Part shown: positions 18,190 to 26,774 of the stretch, piece after piece
How positions within the stretch are numbered: position 1 is the first letter of the stretch
Layout of the letters: the number at the start of each line of letters is the position of its first letter
From: Butyricimonas faecalis
GTDB taxonomy: Bacteria > Bacteroidota > Bacteroidia > Bacteroidales > Marinifilaceae
Length of the DNA: 64,000 bases
Assembly (NCBI RefSeq): GCF_003991565.1
Contig: NZ_CP032819.1
Location: forward strand, 1,984,001-2,048,000
Reading direction: 5' to 3'
Translations under genes and position numbers: made by a program
The notes under the pieces: model-generated
Seen by the model: the letters and a program-made list of their open reading frames with translations, nothing else
Databases searched by the model: none
What the model was told of the DNA's origin: nothing

Positions 18190-19539
18190 ATGTATAAAAG
18201 AATGAATATGAATAGCCAGTACAAAAATATTTCAGGCTGTAAGTATCGTTTAAAACAGATTCGAACAGCTATTTTGCTCGGCTTTCTGCTGTGCGGACCT
18301 ACCGCTATGACACAGAATGTAAGAGAGGATATACCTGCCGGAGGTCATGAAAAATACCGGAAATATGTACTTTTACTACCCACAGATGGACGCGATACGG
18401 TGTCGCTGTACGATGCGGCACGGCTCCCCTTCGTGTATAAGGTAAATGCCGTAACCGTAACGCCCTCGGGCGAACTGGTTGACCTCGTGCGCTATGTCGA
18501 CCGTCTGGTACAAGACAAGCAGGCAGGCCTGCAATACGTGCGCATAGGGGTGAGTTCCTCACCGGACGGTGTAACCGCCAAGAACTGCGCACTGGCGGAT
18601 CGGCGTGTTGAGGCTCTAGCCTCCTACCTGCGGGAAATTGTAAGTTTTCCGCCCGGTGTGTTACGTATAGAGAACTTGGGCGAAGACTGGTCTTCGGTGG
18701 AACGTTATCTACGTGCAAACAATTTTCCCCACAAGGAGCGTATTCTGAAGATCATCTCCTCCGTTGCAAACGAGGATAGTCGCAAGGCTGCTATCCGCTC
18801 CATTGACGGAGGGCAAACGTGGCATCGGATGATTACCGAGATCTTTCCGGCCTTGCGCGGTGCCCGCATGCTGATCGTCTGCGACGCTCCCACGCCTGCA
18901 CCCGAACAGAAGTCGGAAGAGACTACCGTAATGCCCGAATCTGAGCCGAAAGCCGAAACGTCTGTCGTTGAGGTACCCACAAAACCGCACCCCAAACCGG
19001 TTGTCGAAATAACCGAACCCGTCGTGAAGCCGCAACCCGAAAGCCGTTACCGCTGGGCCGTGAAGACCAACGTGGCGTATCTGGCCGCCACGGTCGCCAA
19101 TCTCGGCGTGGAGTACAGCTTCGGCGACCATTACTCGGTTGATCTACCGATTATTTACAGCCCTTACACCGTGGCACGCGACTACCGTCTGCGCTTTCTC
19201 GTGATCCAACCCGAGTTCCGCTACTGGCTGAAGACCCCGATGGAAGGGCACTTTTTTGGCGCCCATCTCAATATCGGCTCCTTCAACATCTCGGTCAATG
19301 ACAAAAACCGCTACCAGTCACCTGACGGTTTCTACGGCGCGGGCCTGAGCTACGGCTACGCGCTGCCTCTCATCCGCCATTGGGCTGCGGAGTTCACGCT
19401 CGGTGCGGGATACATCTACACGAAATACGACACCTATTATAATATACCCAACGGAGCACGCTTTGAAAAAGGCATGTCCTACAACTACTGGGGCTTGACG
19501 AAGGTAGGTGTTAATCTGGTTTACCGGTTTGGAAAATAA
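18190..19539 (+). CDS. DUF3575 outer-membrane-associated protein
   Basis: The 449-residue protein has an N-terminal signal segment (AILLGFLLCGPTAMTQ) and an OmpA-like periplasmic half (about 60-240, with ALADRRVEALASYL). A Pro/Glu-rich linker (about 240-290) leads to a C-terminal DUF3575 beta-barrel-like domain (WAVKTNVAYLAATVANLGVE). DUF3575 genes often stand next to Mfa-type fimbrial genes in Bacteroidales, as here, where a lipoprotein gene follows after 14 bases. It probably anchors or exports the appendage, but the mechanism is not established. Its base composition looks more GC-rich than its neighbours, which may indicate transfer. Met5 or Met7 could be the start. Confidence 0.75.
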   Translation: MYKRMNMNSQYKNISGCKYRLKQIRTAILLGFLLCGPTAMTQNVREDIPAGGHEKYRKYVLLLPTDGRDTVSLYDAARLPFVYKVNAVTVTPSGELVDLVRYVDRLVQDKQAGLQYVRIGVSSSPDGVTAKNCALADRRVEALASYLREIVSFPPGVLRIENLGEDWSSVERYLRANNFPHKERILKIISSVANEDSRKAAIRSIDGGQTWHRMITEIFPALRGARMLIVCDAPTPAPEQKSEETTVMPESEPKAETSVVEVPTKPHPKPVVEITEPVVKPQPESRYRWAVKTNVAYLAATVANLGVEYSFGDHYSVDLPIIYSPYTVARDYRLRFLVIQPEFRYWLKTPMEGHFFGAHLNIGSFNISVNDKNRYQSPDGFYGAGLSYGYALPLIRHWAAEFTLGAGYIYTKYDTYYNIPNGARFEKGMSYNYWGLTKVGVNLVYRFGK

Positions 19540-19553
19540 GGAAGGAGTGAAAG

Positions 19554-20597
19554 ATGAAGAAACGACAATTATATATCGCCTGTTTGCTCGTCCTCGTATT
19601 GACGGGCTGTAAGAAGACCATATTGGAATTTCCGAAAGACGATGGTGTTGATCCCACGTTGGTCAACATGAACCTGAGTCTTGCGATCGACCCGAAGATA
19701 GAGCCGTATGAACCGACAGGACGCTCCAAAGCGTCGGGAGCAGAGCTACACGATGTGCGCTGGATCATCGAGGTGTTCCGCGATGAGATCGGCGATGAAC
19801 CCGTAGAACGACAAGTACTTACTTGCGACCAAGCATCGGACGGACACCACACGATCCGCACCTCAATGGCGTTGCATGCTGCCCGATACCACGTTGTGGC
19901 ATGGATGGATTACGTGGACAACGGTTCCGTGACGGATAAATATTACAACATTCCTTCGCTCTCCGCGATCAGCGTGCCGGAAGCCGGGAGCTATATTGGC
20001 GACGAGGATTACAAGGACACCTACACCGCACGACAGGAGATTGATCTGCGAGAATACCGCGACCGGTGGAACGAGACGGTAGACGATACCGTGATGCTCC
20101 AACGACCGATGGCCAAGATCGAGTTCATTACCACCGATATCGACAAGTTCCTCGACAAACTGACCACACGGGGTCTGAAAACCAGCAGCATATCCAAAGA
20201 CTTGTTATCCAATTCTCCCGACCTGACAACAATACGGGTACAGGTAGAGTATGCCGGGTACTTCCCCTCGGGCTTCAATGCATACACGAACAAGCCCAAC
20301 GATGCCCGCATGGGAATGTCGTTCAACTGTTCCATGATGCCACTCTCGGAAAAGGAGGCACATCTGGCCAGCGACTACATTTTTGTCAACGGATCGGAAT
20401 CAGCCGTGAAGGTCAATCTTGTCATCCGGGACAGCGAAGGTAACCTGTTGAATCGAATCGAAGGTATCAACGTACCAATCGTACGAGGCAAATTGACAAC
20501 CATACGCGATGAGTTCCTCACGCGTAACTATTCCCCCGGTATCGGCATCGATCCCAGTTTCGAAGGTCCCGATATAGAAATTGTTATTCCCGACTAA
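19554..20597 (+). CDS. Mfa-like fimbrillin-family lipoprotein (DUF6562/Mfa2 type), paralogue 1
   Basis: The 347-residue protein has a lipoprotein signal (lipobox VLTGC) and a beta-sandwich domain shared with the next three genes. Diagnostic stretches are WIIEVFRDEIGD, YHVVAWMDYVDNG with DKYYN, and the RPMAKIEFITTDIDKFLDKL block. Members of this superfamily build or anchor short surface fibres in Bacteroidales. It is closely similar to the N-terminal half of the next gene (for example YTNKP-DA and GMSFNCSM blocks), so the two arose by duplication. The polymerisation role is inferred from family and context. Confidence 0.7.
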   Translation: MKKRQLYIACLLVLVLTGCKKTILEFPKDDGVDPTLVNMNLSLAIDPKIEPYEPTGRSKASGAELHDVRWIIEVFRDEIGDEPVERQVLTCDQASDGHHTIRTSMALHAARYHVVAWMDYVDNGSVTDKYYNIPSLSAISVPEAGSYIGDEDYKDTYTARQEIDLREYRDRWNETVDDTVMLQRPMAKIEFITTDIDKFLDKLTTRGLKTSSISKDLLSNSPDLTTIRVQVEYAGYFPSGFNAYTNKPNDARMGMSFNCSMMPLSEKEAHLASDYIFVNGSESAVKVNLVIRDSEGNLLNRIEGINVPIVRGKLTTIRDEFLTRNYSPGIGIDPSFEGPDIEIVIPD

Positions 20598-20608
20598 AAA
20601 GAATTCAA

Positions 20609-22309
20609 ATGAAAAAGATAGTTTTCCTGCTTCTCGCACTGACGCTCCTTGCCGGTTGCAACAAGGAGACAGAATCCACGTCCGACTTGGCACCCGTGGG
20701 GGGTGTGATTTCGCTGCGTACACAAAGCGAGTTAAAAGACAACTCAATGACCGGTGTCACGCAGAAGCTTTCGGTTACCTCCGGCATCACAAGTGAATTC
20801 CCGACGCCGACAAGCACTAGTAACGTGAGCTTGAATCTTAAACTCGACCCATCCATGCAATTCGACACACAGACTTCTTCCACAACGTGTGACGTACGCT
20901 TTATCATCGAAATATCCGGTCAAGATGAGAATGGGGACAGAGGTAGATTACTTGAGAAGAAAGTCCAGTCCTACAAACCGGCATCGAACGGACAGTACCC
21001 AATCAATTTGGAATTGGCTGACGGTAAATATTATATCACGGTATGGATGGACTACGTGGACGAAAATTCGGTGGAGGACAAATACTATGAGACAAATTCG
21101 CTATCATCCATCAGTGTGAATACGCCTTACGTCGGAAACGATGACTTTAAGGAGGTTTACGTTGCACAACAGGTAATCGAGGTATCGGGTGCCGCAACTC
21201 TGGATATGACGCTCAAACAACCGATGGGTAAATTCGAGTTCATCACCACCGACATCGAGAAGTTCCTCGGCGAGCAGGCCGACGATTTCGATCTCTCGAC
21301 ACTCAAGGTCCATGTGGCATATTCGGATTTCTTGCCAACGGAATTCAACGCTTACACGAATAAGCCCAGCGATGCTAGTGCGGGTATATCGTTCAACTGT
21401 TCCATGACACGACTTGCGAACGGGAAGGCTCGTCTCGCCAGCGACTATGTCTTCGTTACCGGATCGGAATCATCCGTGCAAGTAGTCTTGTCGATATACA
21501 ACAACGAGGGGGAACTACTGAATAGCAAGCATTTCGATGCGGTTCCCATCCAACAGGGCCAACTGACAACCATTAGCGGAGCATTCCTCACGCACAACAG
21601 CGATTTCGGTATTGCCATTAATCCAAATTTGGATGGAGAGTTCAACATCCAAATACCCGATGATGAATTATTGGTCTATACTTTCGAAGCGTGGACGTGC
21701 GATGCGAACCCACGTCGCGTGATGCATAAAACGACAACCGGGACTCTCTCTGCAGCCGCCATCGAGATTACACTGGTACCCGGTGACTACTATTTTCTCT
21801 TCTGGGCAGACTACGGCAAAGGAGAGTACACGACCGAGGACTTACGGCAGGTACTCGACAACCGACATAATTCGAACATCGGGCAGGGGAATTCTTCCAT
21901 GCCGGTATTCGAGAGCGTACGCGATGCGTTCGCCGCAGTGGAACGCGTAACCTGGAAAGGTGGTGAAAGTGCAGTAACGCTCCGCCGCCCCATGGCGAAG
22001 TTGAACATAAAGAACACCGAGCCCTTTACTACCGCCGACAAAGCAGTTTCGGTTACTTACCGGAACGTTCCGACAAGGTACGACGTGCTGACAGGACTGA
22101 CCTCTGAACCGGTGCAGGAAATCACGTACTCCTTCCCGGCGACAGCTGCAGGATCAGCTATGGTCGGCGAGGATTTTCTTTTCGTGCCCACCCAAGACGC
22201 AACGCCCGTCGGCCTTGTGATAACCGTAGGAGGTGTAACGAGAGAACTCGGCGTGTTGCCCTTGCAATCGAATTACAGGACCGTGGTAACAGCTCGTTTC
22301 GAAGATTGA
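20609..22309 (+). CDS. Two-domain Mfa-like fimbrillin-family lipoprotein, paralogue 2
   Basis: The 566-residue protein has lipobox LLAGC. Residues about 40-340 copy the domain of the preceding gene (VRFIIEISGQDENGD, VWMDYVDENSVEDKYY, FITTDIEKFLGEQ). Residues about 350-566 are a second, shorter domain of the same general type (YFLFWADYGKGEY and VTLRRPMAKLNIKN). The tandem arrangement suggests it bridges two subunits or forms a longer rod. It follows the previous gene after 11 bases and is presumably co-transcribed. Confidence 0.7.
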   Translation: MKKIVFLLLALTLLAGCNKETESTSDLAPVGGVISLRTQSELKDNSMTGVTQKLSVTSGITSEFPTPTSTSNVSLNLKLDPSMQFDTQTSSTTCDVRFIIEISGQDENGDRGRLLEKKVQSYKPASNGQYPINLELADGKYYITVWMDYVDENSVEDKYYETNSLSSISVNTPYVGNDDFKEVYVAQQVIEVSGAATLDMTLKQPMGKFEFITTDIEKFLGEQADDFDLSTLKVHVAYSDFLPTEFNAYTNKPSDASAGISFNCSMTRLANGKARLASDYVFVTGSESSVQVVLSIYNNEGELLNSKHFDAVPIQQGQLTTISGAFLTHNSDFGIAINPNLDGEFNIQIPDDELLVYTFEAWTCDANPRRVMHKTTTGTLSAAAIEITLVPGDYYFLFWADYGKGEYTTEDLRQVLDNRHNSNIGQGNSSMPVFESVRDAFAAVERVTWKGGESAVTLRRPMAKLNIKNTEPFTTADKAVSVTYRNVPTRYDVLTGLTSEPVQEITYSFPATAAGSAMVGEDFLFVPTQDATPVGLVITVGGVTRELGVLPLQSNYRTVVTARFED

Positions 22310-22345
22310 TGAAGAATGCGATTGATAATATAAATAGATAAGGAT

Positions 22346-23161
22346 ATGATAAGAAAACAATTATACTGGATGATGGGACTTGTGATGGTGCTCACCTCAT
22401 GTCAAAAGGAGGAAACGACCAGTCCCGATGAAACGATTTTCCAAACGATTACCGTTTCGATCCCACAGGAAGTGGGAACACGCGGTAGCACAGGCGATGG
22501 TTCGCTAATCAACCGTTGCATTCTCCAGGTCTATCGGAACGAGCAACCTGTCGGGGAGCGACAAACGGTAGCCATAACGGGATCGACCATCACGTTCAAC
22601 GTGAGCCTGAGCAGTCAGCAGACCTACGATCTCGTATTCTGGGCAGACTGCGCAACCCGTAACGAGGATGGATTCGAGGATAAGTTTTACGACACAGGGA
22701 ATCTGGAAGCCGTCACACTGAAAAACCTCGGGAACAATGACCAGTACACGGAAGCGAACGAATACGATGCATTTTCCGCTTGCGTCTCTTACAAGGCTAC
22801 CGGGAACTCCTCCGGGACGGTAATACTCACCCGCCCTTTCGGCCGGGTGAACATACGGAATTCCGCACCGTTCGTCACCGGCGGTATGGCAGTTTCGGTC
22901 ACCTACCGACAAGTAGCGACGCAATACAACGTCAGGACCAAGGCCGTATCCGAATGGAAAAATATAGCACATACATTTTCACCGACGGTTGCCGGATCGG
23001 ACATAATCTGTGAGGATTTCATTCTCGTCCCTGAGGATAAGTGCCAACAAGCCATCGATGTGACCGTGGGAAACGTGAGCAGACAGTTCGTGAACCTGCC
23101 TTTGCAACGGAACTACGCGACCAACATAACGGCCACGTTCGAGAAAAGCGGTGGCAATTAA
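22346..23161 (+). CDS. Mfa-like fimbrillin-family lipoprotein, paralogue 3
   Basis: The 271-residue single-domain lipoprotein has lipobox VLTSC and mature start QKEET. It carries the family blocks INRCILQVYRNEQPVGERQ, YDLVFWADCATRNEDG and LTRPFGRVNIRN. It is most similar to the N-terminal domain of the following gene (same INRCILQVYR and FWADCAT segments), and its C-terminal half resembles the second domain of the preceding gene (VSVTYR-V-T-Y and DF-FVP blocks). It is probably an appendage subunit or anchor on the outer membrane. Confidence 0.7.
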   Translation: MIRKQLYWMMGLVMVLTSCQKEETTSPDETIFQTITVSIPQEVGTRGSTGDGSLINRCILQVYRNEQPVGERQTVAITGSTITFNVSLSSQQTYDLVFWADCATRNEDGFEDKFYDTGNLEAVTLKNLGNNDQYTEANEYDAFSACVSYKATGNSSGTVILTRPFGRVNIRNSAPFVTGGMAVSVTYRQVATQYNVRTKAVSEWKNIAHTFSPTVAGSDIICEDFILVPEDKCQQAIDVTVGNVSRQFVNLPLQRNYATNITATFEKSGGN

Positions 23162-23263
23162 ACGTAAGATGAATGAACTGAAAACTGATATATAAACAAT
23201 TTGAATTATTCCTCCCTTCCTAAAACGGATGTGTAGGGATGATTCAGCAACATTTAACAAAGT

Positions 23264-25816
23264 ATGAGAAAAGTTTTTCTATTGGTAGTGAGCCTCGTTG
23301 TGGCTCTTACCGCGTGTCAGAAGGAGGAAGCTCCTTTCGCTCCCGACGGAGCAAACACTCAGACAATTACCATCTCCATTCCGCAAGGGATGCAGAGCCG
23401 TGCAGTCGGAACGTATGCCAACGCAGCCGATTACGGTAAGGCAGTAGAAATTAATCGTTGTATTCTCCAGGTTTACCGTGAAGGAGTGGCTTACGGCGAT
23501 CCCATGGTCGTAGAAGTACAAACCAGCGAGAATAAAAAGACCGCCACGTTCAACCTGCGCTTGGTGGCTCAGCAGAAATACGATTTCGTGTTCTGGGCTG
23601 ACTGCGCTACTGAAACTAACAACGGTACGTTCAGTGACCTGCATTACAATACCAGTGATTTGACCAACATCACGGTAATAGGTGACTATGTGGGTAACAA
23701 CGATGAGTTCGATGCTTTCTTTTTCTGCAAAACAGACTACACGGTTACCGAATCCTTTGCAGAAACAAGTTGGGTACTTCGTCGTCCTTTCGGTCAGTTG
23801 AACGTGAAGACCAATGATATGACTGCTATTCCCGACAACACACTGAAACCGACGAAGGTAAAAGTTGCCCTTACGGCCCTGCCAACCTCATTCAACGCCA
23901 AGACGGGTACGGTTGGAGAGCAAACTGCCAATGTGGAATACGAAGCCAAAGTCATCAACCAAGCAAACGGTGAACTGACGGTGGACTACATCTGGGCACC
24001 TGTTGAAGAGGCAGCTTTGGTTAACTTTTCGATGAAATTCTACAATAACGAAACACTGATTTGCGAGAATAACGACTTCAAGAACATTCCGGTTCGCCGT
24101 AACTACAAAACGAACGTATCGGGTAACTTGTTGACGAAGCAAGGTACGATCAACGTTACCATCGATCCGGATTTTGAGCAACCAGACATCGAACAAGAAA
24201 TTGTAGAGGTAGCTACGGTAGCCGATGTGACAGAGGCTATCAAAAACGGTGCAACCACAATCATTGTGAAAGAAGCCCCGACGAGCGATGCAGCAATAGA
24301 GATTCCGCACACGCTGACCGAAGAACAGGCCGCCAAAGAATTATCCATCTCGCTGCCGACTACGAATCAACAAGTAACCATCCAATATACTACTGAACAG
24401 ACCGGTGCTGCTCCCAAGACCGTTAATATCACGGCTCCCAACACGAACAACCTGGTCATTGAATTGCCCCAATCAACCGTTACGCTGAATGGCGCCAACT
24501 ACAATGAGGTAAGTGCCACAACAGCCGATAACACGTTGATCATCCCCGAAGATGTTACGATAGAAACCTTGATCGTGAAGAAAGGTAACGTGGAGATCTA
24601 CGGTACGGTTAACAAAATCACACTCGAAGAGGGTGCCGGAATCGTAAAGACCTACGCTGTAGGTGATGCCGAAACACTGAAAAAGGCAGCCGAACTGGTT
24701 GCTAACCGCCAATGTGCTAAGATCGTGTTAACGGCCGATATCGACCTGAAAGGCAGCACCGACAACCTCTGGACTCCGATCAATGCAGAAAACAACGTCT
24801 TCATTGAGTTCGATGGTGGCAACCATACGATTAGCAATCTTTATGTGAATAATATCGACCCCCAAAAAGGTGATGTACCAGGATATCAGTATGGAGGTCT
24901 GTTCTATGTTCTTCAGAGCACTATCAAAGACTTGACAATCGAGGTGGCTAACGTAACCTGTTTACGTGGCGGTGTGCTAGTTGGCCGCATGGATTGTGGT
25001 ACGTTGGAAAACTGCCATGTAAAGAACACTACGGTCACGAGTATCCAAAAGGTTGCCGGATTAGTTGGTTTTGTAAGCAGCAGCGCCAAAGATGTGACGA
25101 TTCGCAATTGTTCGGTCGATCAATGCAAGCTTAACACCCCTAACACGGATGGTATTTATCAGGCCGGAGGTCTTATCGGTTACCTACAATCATTTGACCG
25201 CAACGTACTTATCGAGGGTAACTCGGTGAGCGGTATCTCCTTCCAAAAGGTATATGCTCCGGCAGATTCTGTTAAAGACAAACTTTATGATTTGGAACAA
25301 TGTTATTCACACGCCTTTATCGGAACAATTGCCAACTACTCAGCAGATGCTGACGCTTACAACACATACACTATCGAGTTACGCAACAATAAGGTGGCTG
25401 AACAGATAACGGATATTCCTACTTTGGACGGCCGTACCGATGACTACATCGGCTGGTGGGCAGGTTATTACGGTCCTACAGGTAAAGCTTTCACTCCTAA
25501 AGTGGTAGTCGATGGTGTAGCCAAGGATTGCTGGGTGTACGTAAAATACGTTTACAAACAATTGACGAACGGGAAAGATATTACCATCTACCAAAATTGC
25601 GACCTCACCCAATGTTCTGAAACGAAAGGGACTATCAATATTCCGAGTGGAACGACACTCACCGTTGGGTATACATATAAAGATAATAAAGGCAACGAGG
25701 TAAAAGTATCCCCTACATTGACCGTAGGCCAAATCGCCAACATCGACGAGATTAATATCACCGGTCCCGGCTCTATTGTTGATGAAAACGGGAACACGTT
25801 GTACCCAAGAAATTGA
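23264..25816 (+). CDS. Large fimbrillin-like lipoprotein with GLUG-type C-terminal repeats (adhesin candidate)
   Basis: The 850-residue protein has lipobox ALTAC. Residues about 40-300 are the same fimbrillin-like domain (INRCILQVYREG, YDFVFWADCATE, LRRPFGQLNVKT). A Thr/Glu-rich linker with repeated beta segments (about 305-470) follows. The C-terminal part (about 480-800) has parallel-beta-helix-like GLUG repeats such as GGVLVGRMDCGTLENCHVKN, AGLVGFVSSSAKDVTIRNCS and AGGLIGYLQ. Being last in the operon with a long extra domain, it is the best candidate for a tip adhesin, though this is inference. A 102-base gap separates it from the previous gene, and strong hairpins follow it. Confidence 0.72.
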   Translation: MRKVFLLVVSLVVALTACQKEEAPFAPDGANTQTITISIPQGMQSRAVGTYANAADYGKAVEINRCILQVYREGVAYGDPMVVEVQTSENKKTATFNLRLVAQQKYDFVFWADCATETNNGTFSDLHYNTSDLTNITVIGDYVGNNDEFDAFFFCKTDYTVTESFAETSWVLRRPFGQLNVKTNDMTAIPDNTLKPTKVKVALTALPTSFNAKTGTVGEQTANVEYEAKVINQANGELTVDYIWAPVEEAALVNFSMKFYNNETLICENNDFKNIPVRRNYKTNVSGNLLTKQGTINVTIDPDFEQPDIEQEIVEVATVADVTEAIKNGATTIIVKEAPTSDAAIEIPHTLTEEQAAKELSISLPTTNQQVTIQYTTEQTGAAPKTVNITAPNTNNLVIELPQSTVTLNGANYNEVSATTADNTLIIPEDVTIETLIVKKGNVEIYGTVNKITLEEGAGIVKTYAVGDAETLKKAAELVANRQCAKIVLTADIDLKGSTDNLWTPINAENNVFIEFDGGNHTISNLYVNNIDPQKGDVPGYQYGGLFYVLQSTIKDLTIEVANVTCLRGGVLVGRMDCGTLENCHVKNTTVTSIQKVAGLVGFVSSSAKDVTIRNCSVDQCKLNTPNTDGIYQAGGLIGYLQSFDRNVLIEGNSVSGISFQKVYAPADSVKDKLYDLEQCYSHAFIGTIANYSADADAYNTYTIELRNNKVAEQITDIPTLDGRTDDYIGWWAGYYGPTGKAFTPKVVVDGVAKDCWVYVKYVYKQLTNGKDITIYQNCDLTQCSETKGTINIPSGTTLTVGYTYKDNKGNEVKVSPTLTVGQIANIDEINITGPGSIVDENGNTLYPRN

Positions 25817-25927
25817 GTAAACCCACTAGTGGGATTATGCTTGATAGCTAAAGAAAACCGGATCAAAGCCATCTTGTCAATTGACAGAACCAACGCAACG
25901 ATGGTGGTATGACCCAAATAATTACTA

Positions 25928-25955
25928 CCCGGAGGAACCTGACTGTTCCTCCGGG
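25928..25955 (+). terminator. Strong hairpin after the fimbrillin-like operon
   Basis: CCCGGAGGAAC (25928-25938) pairs perfectly with GTTCCTCCGGG (25945-25955) around a six-base loop. It is the first of two hairpins after the operon. Confidence 0.65.
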
Positions 25956-26002
25956 TTCAATATAAAGAGATATGAGCTCTAAAAAAACAAGTAACAAATC
26001 AT

Positions 26003-26046
26003 AAAAAAGGTCGGCGCTACTGATGCAACGCCGACCTTTTTTTTTT
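26003..26046. terminator. Bidirectional rho-independent terminator
   Basis: GGTCGGCG (26009-26016) pairs with CGCCGACC (26029-26036), flanked by a six-A run on the left and ten T on the right. It fits termination of the operon on the + strand and of the small gene 26062-26301 on the - strand. Confidence 0.8.
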
Positions 26047-26061
26047 GTCGATAACCTTGTC

Positions 26062-26301
26062 TTATATCACGTGATTAACTTTTCTCTTCACATACACTTT
26101 CACCTCGGGAAGACTAACCGGTCCGAAGATCGTGTCTTGACTTGCTACTTGCTGCATTGGAGCAACTGCAGTCGTGTTTTCCACTTTTTCGTGATCAGCA
26201 TAAGCACACACGATATGTTCTGCTCTGGCATGATTCAAACTACGTCCACCGATAAACACTGTAATTACAGCCACGAATACTATGATAATATACTTCATCA
26301 T
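26062..26301 (-). CDS. Small secreted or membrane-anchored protein, unrecognised
   Basis: The 79-residue product has an N-terminal hydrophobic segment (YIIIVFVAVITVFIGG) that could be a signal peptide ending near ARA, or a membrane anchor. A polar tail of about 50 residues follows. No cysteine pair or known motif is seen beyond that. A -7 element lies at 26378-26385 and a terminator directly downstream, so it appears to be a single-gene unit. No function is proposed. Confidence 0.5.
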   Translation of the reverse strand: MMKYIIIVFVAVITVFIGGRSLNHARAEHIVCAYADHEKVENTTAVAPMQQVASQDTIFGPVSLPEVKVYVKRKVNHVI

Positions 26302-26377
26302 TTTATTTTATATTTAAAAATTAAACAACCATTTTTGTTAACTCTCTTTATTTCGTTGTTGTTGTCTTTCAACAATA

Positions 26378-26385
26378 CAAAAGTA
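26378..26385 (-). promoter_or_regulatory. -7 promoter element for the small secreted protein
   Basis: The - strand reads TACTTTTG (TAnnTTTG), giving a leader of about 70 bases. The remaining gap (26400-26677) is AT-rich and holds no gene I can support. Confidence 0.4.
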
Positions 26386-26677
26386 CGACACTTCCCTTTA
26401 GCGGGGAAATTATCCAAGTTATACTTTAGTTGTCATAAGGTTAAATATATGTTAGGCTTAAAAAAGAAAATCCTCTCTTTTAGTTTTTTTAACCAAGTCG
26501 GCTTTCCCCGCTCGGCAAAGGGTTTAACGGGTATTTCACACTAAAGATCACACGTTAACGAAATCCTAATTCACCCCTTTAAAGTTCAAATTTTTAAGGG
26601 AAACGATTTATCGGGAAATCTTGATCTAAGGTTAAATGAATAAGGATAAAGGGAATGAAAAAGTCCCTTTCCTATCA

Positions 26678-26771
26678 GACTACCTCCCCTAACCCCTCCT
26701 TACACAGGAGGGGAAACCGCTTGGTAATCAACTCTCCCCCTGTGTAAGGGGGAGTTGGAGGGGGTAGTGAT
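26678..26771. repeat. C/G-rich hairpin repeat, copy 3 (inverted)
   Basis: This is the reverse complement of the core of the elements at 5570-5664 and 52957-53050. It shows ACTACCTCCCCTAACCCC, the CCGCTTGGTAATCAAC centre, and the G-rich end GGAGTTGGAGGGGGTAG. It lies just after the metG stop codon. Confidence 0.75.
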
Positions 26772-26774
26772 TAG

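Noticed and set aside
26023..26544. A 173-codon + strand frame over the small secreted gene
   Set aside because: It runs through a terminator and a promoter of the opposite strand, has low-complexity composition, and no recognisable domain.
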